The translations under genes were made by a program, and so were the position numbers. A stretch of 21,966 nucleotides of DNA from Lysobacteraceae bacterium (GTDB taxonomy: Bacteria > Pseudomonadota > Gammaproteobacteria > Steroidobacterales > Steroidobacteraceae): contig JAAYXG010000288.1 in NCBI GenBank assembly GCA_012516015.1, forward strand, positions 1 through 21,966, in the 5' to 3' direction. Shown here piece after piece: positions 1-6,682 of this stretch (positions are counted from its first letter, which is position 1; each line of letters opens with the position of its first letter). Under the pieces are notes generated by a model. That model worked only from the letters and a program-made list of their open reading frames with translations, had not been told where the DNA came from and ran no database searches.

Positions 1-612
1 ATCGTGCTCAAGTACCGCACGCCGAGTCCGCGACACATGAAGGAAACGCACACTGGGCCGCTGCAGGATGCACAGCAAGCACTGCATGTCGTGCATCAGC
101 GCGCGGGCGAGTGGCGCATCGATCGCGAGCGCATCGGCATCGTCGGCTTCTCCGCGGGCGGGCACCTTGCCGCGAGTGCCTCCACGCTGTTCGCGCAGCC
201 GGTGCTGGCGAGCCATCGAGCGGAGGAAGTGCGCCCTGCGTTCTCCGTGTTGATCTATCCGGTGATCAGCATGCGCGACGATCTCACGCATGAAGTGTCG
301 CGTGCGCAGTTGCTCGGCGAGAACCCGACGCCGGCGTTGATCGAACGGTACTCCGCGAACGAAGCGATCTCCGATCGAACGCCGCCGGCGTTCCTCGTGC
401 ATGCCGCGGACGATGAGGGCGTGCACGTCGGCAACAGCATCCGCTATTTCGAAGGCTTGAAGGCGCGCAACATTCCGGCGCAGCTCTTCATTTATGCGCG
501 CGGCGGACACGGTTACGGGCTCAAGAACCCCACGACATCGGATGATTGGATCGATAGCGTGCAGCATTGGATGGCGAGCGAGGGCTTGATCCAGCGCGCA
601 GGCGGAACGTGA
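1..612 (+). CDS. Alpha/beta hydrolase, acetyl-xylan/feruloyl esterase-like (5' partial)
   Basis: The open frame runs in from the left edge, so the N-terminus is missing. Visible are the nucleophile elbow GFSAGGHLA (serine in GxSxG), an acid residue in FLVHAADDEG and the terminal histidine in ARGGHGYGL, which together make a complete Ser-Asp-His triad. The arrangement and the downstream VLIYPVISM stretch resemble the BD-FAE/Axe2 group of carbohydrate esterases that remove acetyl or feruloyl groups from plant polysaccharides. The substrate is inferred from the uronate genes nearby. The stop codon overlaps the ATG of the next esterase by one base (TGATG), so the two are translationally coupled. 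A signal peptide cannot be judged because the start is outside the window. Confidence 0.85.
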   Translation: MVLKYRTPSPRHMKETHTGPLQDAQQALHVVHQRAGEWRIDRERIGIVGFSAGGHLAASASTLFAQPVLASHRAEEVRPAFSVLIYPVISMRDDLTHEVSRAQLLGENPTPALIERYSANEAISDRTPPAFLVHAADDEGVHVGNSIRYFEGLKARNIPAQLFIYARGGHGYGLKNPTTSDDWIDSVQHWMASEGLIQRAGGT

Positions 613-2213
613 TGCACGATGAGATTCTTTCGCGGCAGCGCCGTCGCTTCATGCAGGGCGCGCTTGCCGGCAGCGGGATGTTGATGTTTCCAGGGGTGCA
701 CGCGTACGCCGCTTCACCAACGAGCAGCGTGGCGAATGTGCGCGCGGGCAAGATCGCGGGCGTGCGGGCGAATGGGGTGCATGTCTTCAAGGGCATCCCG
801 TATGGAGCCGACACGCGCGCACGGCGCTTTCGGCCCGCGCTGCCGCCCGAGAAGTGGAAGCGCATTCGCGACGCGTTGGACTACGGACCTGCTTGCCCGC
901 AGCGGAACATCGCCGAGCGCACGAGCGAGGATTGTCTTTACCTGAACGTATGGACGCCCGGACTTCGCGATGGCGCGAAGCGTCCCGTGCTCGTGTACTT
1001 CCACGGCGGCGAGTTCAGCAGCGGCTCGGGGTCAAGCCCGCTCTATGACGGCACGCGCCTATGCACGCGCGGCGATGTCGTCGTCGTCACGGTCAATCAC
1101 CGCCTCAACATCTTCGGTCATCTATACCTCGCTCGCCTAGCAGGGCCCGAGTATGCGGTGTCCGGCAACGTCGGCATCCTCGATCTCGTCCGGGCGCTGC
1201 AGTGGGTGCGTGATCATGCGGAAGAATTCGGCGGCGATCCGAGCTGCGTGACGGTGTTCGGCCAGTCGGGCGGCGGCGCCAAGATCGCAACGTTGATGGC
1301 AATTCCCGCGGCAAAGGATTTGTTTCATCGCGCGGTCACGATGAGCGGTCAGCAAGTGACGGCGTCCGGTCCGCGCGGCGCGACGTTGCGTGCCAAGGCC
1401 TGCCTCGAAACGCTCGAGCTGGAGCCGCGCAATGTGTCCGCGCTGCTCGAGCTCGATACGGATGCGCTCGTGGAGGCGACGCAGACGAAGGATCCCACGC
1501 TCTACGAACGTTCCGTGTATTTCGGGCCGGTGTTGGATCTCGACGCATTGCCGCGTCATCCGTTTTATCCGGATGCGCCCCAGCAGTCGGCGCACATTCC
1601 GATGATCATCGGCAACACGCTCGATGAGACGCGTGCTTTCCATGGCCGAGATCCAGGTATTCACGAGCTGACGTGGGACGAGTTGCCCGAGCGATTGCTT
1701 CCGGCACTGCACGTCGACATCGAGCCGGAGCATGTCATCGCCGAGTATCGTCGCTGGTATCCGCAGCTGAGCGCGACCGAAGTTTTCTTTGCGGCGACGA
1801 CGGCGGGGCGGTCCTGGCGGGCCGCCGTGATCGAGCTCGAGCTGCGCGCGAAGCAAGGCGCGAACACCTATGCGTATCAGCTCAATTATCGTTCGCCGCT
1901 CGAGGGCGGTCGCTACGGCGCGATGCATACGATGGACATTCCGCTCATTTTCGACAACATCGCGCAACCCCGCTCGCTCACGGGCACGACGCCCGAAGCG
2001 CAGCGTACGGCGGATGCGATGAGCGAAGCCCTGATCGCATTCGCACGGACGGGTAATCCGAAGCACGACGGTATTCCGGAATGGCGCCCCTACACGCTGC
2101 CGGAGCGTGCGACGATGCTGTTCGACGCAACGCCGAAGCTCGAGAACGATCCGCGCGGCGCGGAACGCCGATTGTTCGACAGCGTGCCGTATATACAGCG
2201 CGGCACGTACTGA
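612..2213 (+). CDS. Type-B carboxylesterase with Tat-like signal
   Basis: A 533-residue carboxylesterase of the type-B (cholinesterase-like) family. Its N-terminus has RQRRRFMQG followed by a hydrophobic stretch ending near AYAA (about residue 34), which fits a twin-arginine signal peptide and periplasmic export. Family marks are the signature EDCLYLNVWTP (106-116), oxyanion HGG (131-133), nucleophile S219 in FGQSGGG, the acid E339 in NTLDETRAF and H439 in GAMHTMDIP. I chose the ATG at 612 rather than an upstream ATG at 567 because it overlaps the preceding stop by one base and places the twin arginines near the N-terminus. Beside uronate catabolism genes it probably removes ester groups from pectin or related sugars; the substrate is inferred. 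Confidence 0.92.
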   Translation: MHDEILSRQRRRFMQGALAGSGMLMFPGVHAYAASPTSSVANVRAGKIAGVRANGVHVFKGIPYGADTRARRFRPALPPEKWKRIRDALDYGPACPQRNIAERTSEDCLYLNVWTPGLRDGAKRPVLVYFHGGEFSSGSGSSPLYDGTRLCTRGDVVVVTVNHRLNIFGHLYLARLAGPEYAVSGNVGILDLVRALQWVRDHAEEFGGDPSCVTVFGQSGGGAKIATLMAIPAAKDLFHRAVTMSGQQVTASGPRGATLRAKACLETLELEPRNVSALLELDTDALVEATQTKDPTLYERSVYFGPVLDLDALPRHPFYPDAPQQSAHIPMIIGNTLDETRAFHGRDPGIHELTWDELPERLLPALHVDIEPEHVIAEYRRWYPQLSATEVFFAATTAGRSWRAAVIELELRAKQGANTYAYQLNYRSPLEGGRYGAMHTMDIPLIFDNIAQPRSLTGTTPEAQRTADAMSEALIAFARTGNPKHDGIPEWRPYTLPERATMLFDATPKLENDPRGAERRLFDSVPYIQRGTY

Positions 2214-2268
2214 GCGTGTGGGGCTGGCCCGCTAATCGCTCCATGCAACGCGGGCTTTCCTACATCCG

Positions 2269-2330
2269 TGTAGGTCGGAATTCATTCCGACATGGTTCTT
2301 GTTCTTGGTCGGAATAAATTCCGACCTACA
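2269..2330. repeat. 23-bp inverted repeat with internally palindromic arms
   Basis: Left arm 2269-2291 and right arm 2308-2330 are reverse complements with one mismatch and a 16-base spacer. Each arm contains its own palindrome (GTCGGAATTCATTCCGAC on the left, GTCGGAATAAATTCCGAC on the right). It lies about 55 bp after the carboxylesterase stop, so it may act as a transcription terminator or RNA-stabilising hairpin. The form recalls REP-type intergenic repeats; no run of T follows. Confidence 0.75.
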
Positions 2331-2517
2331 ACGCCTGAACGTGCCGTTTCCGAGATCCGCTTTGCGCTGACCTTCGATACACCGCCGATCAACAGTGTTT
2401 TCAGCGTGTCTCGTCGTCATCCCGTCAGTGCTCGCGAAAACCGTGAGAGGTCGCGTCGTACGGCGACGCGTTAGCGGGATTATTCGAAAAAATTCCTGAC
2501 GTCTGCTCGAGCGCAAA

Positions 2518-2588
2518 GTTGCTAGCGGTCGTTGATGGTCAGAAGGATGGTTTTCTTGCCGTCAACTGCCAACCGTCAACTGTCAACC
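2518..2588. repeat. Heptamer-repeat element A (one complete arm)
   Basis: A GTTGCTAGCGG box (2518-2528) is followed by GGTCAGAAGG (2537-2546), then TCTTGCC (2554-2560) and four 7-bp units GTCAACT, GCCAACC, GTCAACT, GTCAACC (2561-2588). The left arm appears decayed. The heptamers and the TCTTGCC junction match the element at 8164-8268. Confidence 0.75.
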
Positions 2589-2610
2589 CGCGCAGCAAGC
2601 GCCTCTTCGG

Positions 2611-2639
2611 CATTGTAAATGACACCGGTTTCCTATAAA
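2611..2639 (+). promoter_or_regulatory. Promoter with overlapping LacI-type operator for the hydratase/TRAP operon
   Basis: The motif ATGACACCGGTTTCC (2619-2633) has a perfect ACCGGT core and the left half TGACACC. It is followed at once by TATAAA (2634-2639), a good -10 element. A -35-like TTGTAA (2613-2618, 15-bp spacer) or CATTGT (2611-2616, 17-bp spacer) precedes it, so the motif fills the promoter spacer, the place expected for a repressor site. Nearly the same motif recurs before kduI at 11213-11227. That this is a binding site is inference. Confidence 0.55.
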
Positions 2640-2706
2640 AAGCCTAACGCCGATCGCACGCCGGTCGCGACGCATGTTCACGTGAAATTCCGGGGGAAAT
2701 TCAGGC

Positions 2707-3534
2707 ATGTCAGTTAGCGATGCGGGTCGCCAGCCCGCAACGAACGTTGCAGAGATCGCGGAGCGTTTCGTCCATGCACGACTGCATGGCCAAGCACTGC
2801 GCGAATATCCAGGTACCGTGCCCGCAACGCTCGCGGAGGCATACCAATGCCAGGAGCTTGCGATTTCGCGTTGGCCCGAACGCCTTGCAGGCTGGAAGGT
2901 TGCGCGGGTTCCCGAGGCGTTCAAAGCGCGGTATCCCGAAGAGCGCCTGATCGGTCCCGCCTTCGCAAACAACATTCATGCTGCGCTATCGGGCGAAGTC
3001 ATCGAGTGTCCGGTATTCGAGGGCGGCTTCGCGGCGGTCGAAGCCGAGCTCGTGATCCGCATAGCCGTCGATCCGCCGCAGCGCGCCGAGTGGACGCTCG
3101 ATGAAGTCGCGGACTATGTCGGCTCGCTTCATATCGGCGTAGAGGTGGCAAGCAGTCCGCTCGCGACGCTCAACGATCTCGGCCCGGGCGCCGTCATCTC
3201 CGATTTCGGCAACAACTGGGGCGTGATCGTCGGGCCCGAGATCGAGAACTGGCGGTCGCTCGAAGAGATCGGTGCGCAAACGTTCGTGGACGGCGAGCTC
3301 GTGGGGCACGGCGTCGCGTTCACGCGCCAAGGCGCGCTCGGCGCGCTCGCCTTCACGCTCATGAAATGCGCGGAACGCGGCCGGCAGCTGCGCGCCGGCG
3401 ATGTCATCTCCACCGGCATGATTACGGGCGTGCACGATATACGCATCGGTCAAACCTCCCGGCACGCGTTCGGCGAGCACGGCGAGGTGCTGTGCCGGGC
3501 GATCAAGGCGCAACCGCATCCGTCGGTGCGCTGA
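2707..3534 (+). CDS. 2-keto-4-pentenoate hydratase family protein (FAH superfamily, MhpD-like)
   Basis: The 275-residue protein has the length and layout of MhpD/HpcG-type hydratases of the fumarylacetoacetate hydrolase superfamily. The metal-binding acids are visible as E112 and E114 in VEAELVIRI and E146 in IGVEVASSP; the glycine-rich LRAGDVISTGMITGVH near residues 229-243 is also typical. Known members hydrate 2-keto-4-enoates from aromatic catabolism, but no aromatic pathway gene is nearby. It is the first gene of the TRAP operon (dctP begins 3 bases after its stop), so a role on a 2-keto-3-deoxy sugar acid is plausible but inferred. The ATG at 2707 is preceded by GGGGG about 10 bases upstream. 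Confidence 0.85.
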   Translation: MSVSDAGRQPATNVAEIAERFVHARLHGQALREYPGTVPATLAEAYQCQELAISRWPERLAGWKVARVPEAFKARYPEERLIGPAFANNIHAALSGEVIECPVFEGGFAAVEAELVIRIAVDPPQRAEWTLDEVADYVGSLHIGVEVASSPLATLNDLGPGAVISDFGNNWGVIVGPEIENWRSLEEIGAQTFVDGELVGHGVAFTRQGALGALAFTLMKCAERGRQLRAGDVISTGMITGVHDIRIGQTSRHAFGEHGEVLCRAIKAQPHPSVR

Positions 3535-3537
3535 ACC

Positions 3538-4521
3538 GTGCGGACCAGTCGACGCACACTGCTGCTCGGACTCGGCGGGTTGAGCGTCGCGCAAGCGCCG
3601 CTCGCGCTGGCGCTCGGGCGCACGATGACGGCGGCAGACGTTCACGTCGCGGGTTATCCCACCGTCGAAGCGGTGCGCTGGATCAGCGCGCGCCTCGAGG
3701 AGCGCACGAACGGGCGGCTCCGCATCCGCGTCTATCACGCGGGTCAGCTTGGCCGCGAGTCGGACACGATCGATTTGACGCGCTACGGTGCGCTCGATTT
3801 CACGCGCGTGAATTTCGCGCCGCTCAACAATCCGTTTCCGCTCACACAGATCTTCTCGCTGCCGTACGTGTTCGATTCGGTCGAGCACATGCGTCGTGCG
3901 GCGGACGGCGCGCCGGGGCGCGCGGTCCTCGAGAGCTTCGATCGTCGGGGGCTCATCGGGCTCGCGATCTACGATGCCGGTACGCGGTCCTTCTACAACG
4001 TGCGGCGCGCCGTGCACGAGCCCGAAGATCTGCATGGCTTGAAGATTCGCGTGCCGCCTTCGGACATCTTCATCGAGCTCGCGCGCGCGCTCGGTGCCAA
4101 TCCGACGCCGCTTCCGTACGGCGAAGTGTACTCCGCGATGCAGACCCATCTCATCGACGGTGCCGAGAACAACTGGCGCACGTTGCACACCAGCCGCCAA
4201 TTCGAGGTCGCGCGTTTCTGGTCCGGCACGGAGCATTCTCACTCGCCGGAAGCGCTGCTCATGTCCAAGCGCACGTTCGATGCGCTGACGCCGGACGATC
4301 GCGCCCTGCTCAAGGAGACTGCGCGCGAGTCCGTGCCTTTCATGAGGGCATTGTGGGATCAAATGGAAGCGGAATCGCGGCAGCACGTGATCGACGCCGG
4401 CATCGAGATCAGCGAGATCGACATGGCCGCATTCACGCGCGCCGCACAACCGCTGCTGAAACGATATCTGCAGTCCGACGCACTTCGCTCGCTCTACGAC
4501 GACATCAAAGCGCTCGCGTAG
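3538..4521 (+). CDS. dctP: TRAP transporter solute-binding protein
   Basis: A 327-residue DctP-family periplasmic binding protein. The N-terminus has SRRTLLLGLGG, a Tat/Sec-like export signal with a hydrophobic core to about residue 26. Family features are R150 (GTRSFYN), the conserved ligand-binding arginine R171 in LKIRVPPS, the segment LPYGEVYSAMQTHLIDGAE and N211/N212. It captures a carboxylate-bearing substrate for the DctQM permease; given the uxa/uxu/kdu genes this is probably a hexuronate or oligouronide, which is inference. The GTG start lies 3 bases after the hydratase stop, so translation is probably coupled; no strong ribosome-binding site is seen. Confidence 0.92.
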   Translation: MRTSRRTLLLGLGGLSVAQAPLALALGRTMTAADVHVAGYPTVEAVRWISARLEERTNGRLRIRVYHAGQLGRESDTIDLTRYGALDFTRVNFAPLNNPFPLTQIFSLPYVFDSVEHMRRAADGAPGRAVLESFDRRGLIGLAIYDAGTRSFYNVRRAVHEPEDLHGLKIRVPPSDIFIELARALGANPTPLPYGEVYSAMQTHLIDGAENNWRTLHTSRQFEVARFWSGTEHSHSPEALLMSKRTFDALTPDDRALLKETARESVPFMRALWDQMEAESRQHVIDAGIEISEIDMAAFTRAAQPLLKRYLQSDALRSLYDDIKALA

Positions 4522-4551
4522 CGCTGCCTTTTCTTGGGGGGACTCGGTTCG

Positions 4552-5046
4552 ATGCTGAGCTCAATGAAGCGTTCGTTCGATTTCATCGATCGCGCGACCA
4601 TCGCCTTCGCGGGCGTCGGCCTCGTCGGCATGGCGATCGTTCAAGGCTGGCAAGTCTTCGCGCGCTATGTGCTCAACAATTCTCCGAGCTGGACAGAACC
4701 GCTCGCGCTGTTGTGCATGAGCACGACGATGATGTTCGGCGCGGCGACCGGGGTGCGTGCGAGCAGGCACTTCGGCTTTTACATTCTCGTCGAGTCGGCG
4801 CGGCCCGCCGCACGTAAGGTGCTACTCGCCCTGGCGCACCTCATTGCGGCGGCCATCGGCGCGATGCTCGCGCTGTGGGGTGCACAGATGGCCGCCGAAT
4901 CCTGGGACTATGCGATCGCAGGCGCATCTCTCCCGCAAGGCGTCGTCTATCTGCCGCTCTGTTTGGGCGGAGCACTCATTACGTTGTTCTCGCTGGAACG
5001 GTTGTTCCAGGGAGAAAGGGATCAGGGGGTAGGGGACAGGGGATAG
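4552..5046 (+). CDS. dctQ: TRAP transporter small permease subunit
   Basis: A 164-residue protein with four hydrophobic segments (roughly residues 15-37, 48-70, 85-107 and 127-148) and the DctQ hallmark NNSPSWTEPLALL. It pairs with the large subunit encoded downstream. I prefer the ATG at 4552, which has GGGGGG about 10 bases upstream; a TTG at 4534 in the same frame is possible. The C-terminal residues GERDQGVGDRG are encoded by a G-rich repeat arm (from about 5018) that also supplies the stop codon, so the tail is probably derived from a repeat rather than conserved. The 100-base gap to dctM is filled by that repeat element. Confidence 0.9.
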   Translation: MLSSMKRSFDFIDRATIAFAGVGLVGMAIVQGWQVFARYVLNNSPSWTEPLALLCMSTTMMFGAATGVRASRHFGFYILVESARPAARKVLLALAHLIAAAIGAMLALWGAQMAAESWDYAIAGASLPQGVVYLPLCLGGALITLFSLERLFQGERDQGVGDRG

Positions 5047-5139
5047 TCAGAGTTGCTAGCGGCGCCTGACTACAGTCGACAGTCACAGTTTACAGCCAGA
5101 GCCCAGAGCCCAGAGCCCAGAGCCCAGAGCCCAGAGCCT
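5018..5139. repeat. Heptamer-repeat element C (compound), between dctQ and dctM
   Basis: A G-rich arm (5018-5046) ends in GTCAGAG, then come GTTGCTAGCGG (5052-5062), a degenerate series of ACAGTCR-like 7-mers (about 5070-5095) and six tandem 7-bp units, five AGAGCCC and a last AGAGCCT (5098-5139). It begins inside the dctQ coding sequence and stops 7 bases before the dctM start. No Shine-Dalgarno sequence remains just before dctM. Confidence 0.8.
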
Positions 5140-5146
5140 AAGAACG

Positions 5147-6433
5147 ATGTCCATCGCCATTCTCTTCGGTGTTCTTGCGATCTTGCTCATCATCGGTGTG
5201 CCGGTCGGGTTCGCGCTGATCGCCGCTTCGCTCGCGACGGTGCTTTATCTCGATCTGCCCGCGATCGTCGTCGTGCAGCAGACGGCGGCAGGCGCCAACG
5301 CCGCGTCGCTGATCGCGATTCCGCTCTTCATCTTCGCGGGCGAGTTGATGATGCGGGGCGGCATCTCGGAGCGCTTGATCTCGTTCGCCTCGTCCGTCGT
5401 CGGACATTTGCGCGGTGGACTCGGTCAAGTGAACGTGCTCGCGTCTTTGTTCTTCGGCGGCGTGTCGGGCTCCGCAATCGCGGATGTCTCCGCGATCGGC
5501 GGCACGATGATTCCGCAGATGGTCAAGCGCGGCTTCGATCGCGACTTTGCGGTCAACGTCTCGATCAGTGCGGCGCTCGTCGCGCTCCTCGTGCCGCCCT
5601 CGCACAACTTGATTCTCTACTCTGCATCCGCGGGCGGCTCGATCTCGATCGCCGATCTGTTTGCGGCGGGCATTCTGCCGGCACTGTTGATGACGTTCGC
5701 GGTCGGGTTCACGAGCTGGTTCATCGCGAAACGCCGCGGGTACGCCACGGAGGCGTTTCCCGGTCTGCGCGCGGTGTTGACGCGATTCGTCGCGTCGCTG
5801 CCCGGTCTATTGCTGGTAGCGCTCATCTTCATCGGAATTCGTGCGGGCATCTTCACCGCGGTCGAGAGCGCCGCGATCGCAGTCTTCTATGCGCTGCTCG
5901 TGACGAGCCTCATCTATCGCAGGCTTACGCGCGAGCACTTCATCGCGACGTGCATGGGCGCGGTCCGCACGACGGGGCTCATCCTATTCGTGATCGGCGC
6001 GGCCGCATCGTTCGGGTGGCTGCTCGCCTATCTGCAAGTGCCCGCGGCAGCGGTCGAAGCGCTCACTGCGATCGCAGACAGTAAGTATGCGATTCTCGCG
6101 CTGCTCGTCATCGTGCTCCTGATTCTCGGCACGTTCATGGATCTTGCGCCGCTGATCATCATCTGCACGCCGATCTTCCTGCCGGTTGCGAAAGCGTTCG
6201 GCGTCGATCCCGTGCACTTCGGCGTGATCTTGATCCTGAATGCGGGCATCGGCCTCATCACGCCGCCGGTCGGCTCTGTGCTGTTCGTCGGCACCGCGAT
6301 CGGACAGATCAGCGTGACGCAGGCATTGCGAACGATCTGGCCGTTCTACTTCGCCGCGCTCACCGTGCTGCTGATCGTCGTCTATGTGCCGCAGCTCTCG
6401 CTATGGCTGCCTGCGTTGCTCAGAGCGGGCTAA
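5147..6433 (+). CDS. dctM: TRAP transporter large permease subunit
   Basis: The 428-residue, very hydrophobic protein matches DctM in length and motifs: an N-terminal LLIIGVPVGFALI segment, FFGGVSGSAIADVSAIG, the LVPPSHNLILYS loop, and near the C-terminus LDLAP-type FMDLAPLIIICTPIFLP and GLITPPVGSVLFV. It forms the sodium-driven channel through which the solute captured by DctP enters the cytoplasm. It is the last gene of the operon. The upstream 100 bases are a repeat element, and no clear ribosome-binding site is seen, which may lower its translation relative to dctQ. Downstream a nested inverted repeat separates it from the convergent reductase gene. Confidence 0.94.
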   Translation: MSIAILFGVLAILLIIGVPVGFALIAASLATVLYLDLPAIVVVQQTAAGANAASLIAIPLFIFAGELMMRGGISERLISFASSVVGHLRGGLGQVNVLASLFFGGVSGSAIADVSAIGGTMIPQMVKRGFDRDFAVNVSISAALVALLVPPSHNLILYSASAGGSISIADLFAAGILPALLMTFAVGFTSWFIAKRRGYATEAFPGLRAVLTRFVASLPGLLLVALIFIGIRAGIFTAVESAAIAVFYALLVTSLIYRRLTREHFIATCMGAVRTTGLILFVIGAAASFGWLLAYLQVPAAAVEALTAIADSKYAILALLVIVLLILGTFMDLAPLIIICTPIFLPVAKAFGVDPVHFGVILILNAGIGLITPPVGSVLFVGTAIGQISVTQALRTIWPFYFAALTVLLIVVYVPQLSLWLPALLRAG

Positions 6434-6450
6434 AGACAAAGGGATACTCT

Positions 6451-6669
6451 CGCCAAGCACGCCAAGCTCGCAAAGGTTGGAATAGGATTTATCTAAAATG
6501 CTCGATGCCTGCCGCGTCGGGCTGCGTGCCCGCTCGAACGTCTGATAAAGAGATACGCTCGCAGAGACGCAGAGATAAGAAGGGAAAAACTTTTCTTCTC
6601 CCTCTTACCTCCGCGTCTCCGCGCGATAATCTTCTTGTTCTTACCTTTGCGAGCTTGGCGTGCTTGGCG
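6451..6669. repeat. Nested inverted repeat between convergent dctM and uxuB
   Basis: The outer arms 6451-6476 and 6644-6669 are perfect 26-bp reverse complements built from degenerate 9-bp units (CGCCAAGCA, CGCCAAGCT, CGCAAAGGT). Inside them a second, imperfect inverted repeat (about 6556-6637) is built on 8-bp CGCAGAGA units, with an apex near AAAAACTTTT. The outer arms stop 17 bases after the dctM stop and 13 bases before the uxuB stop. It could terminate transcription from both sides. Similar CGCAGAGA and CGCCAAG intergenic repeats occur in many environmental bacteria (from memory). Confidence 0.85.
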
Positions 6670-6682
6670 GGAGGTTCTTCTC

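Larger units (their letters stand above)
2214..2706. other. Intergenic region of 493 bp with repeats and the hydratase/TRAP promoter
   Basis: No credible gene is present. From left to right it holds a 23-bp inverted repeat (2269-2330), a small hairpin CGCGTCG/CGACGCG with a 5-base loop (2452-2470), a GTTGCTAGCGG box (2518-2528), a half-copy of the heptamer repeat family (2537-2588), a promoter with overlapping operator (2611-2639) and a perfect 10-bp palindrome TTCACGTGAA (2677-2686) in the leader of the hydratase gene. Confidence 0.8.

Noticed and set aside
2292..2474. Small open frame in the gap after the carboxylesterase
   Set aside because: It begins inside an inverted repeat, has no ribosome-binding site and no recognisable sequence.
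2986..4449. Long minus-strand open frame (487 codons) opposite the hydratase and dctP genes
   Set aside because: Arg/His-rich composition without any recognisable motif; a shadow of GC-rich coding sequence on the other strand.
5098..5139. Tandem repeats considered as CRISPR
   Set aside because: Units are 7 bp and contiguous with no spacers; no cas gene is present.
5053..6084. Plus-strand frame of 343 codons starting in the repeat before dctM
   Set aside because: It runs through tandem repeats and then out of frame through dctM, giving Arg/Asp-rich sequence without domain.
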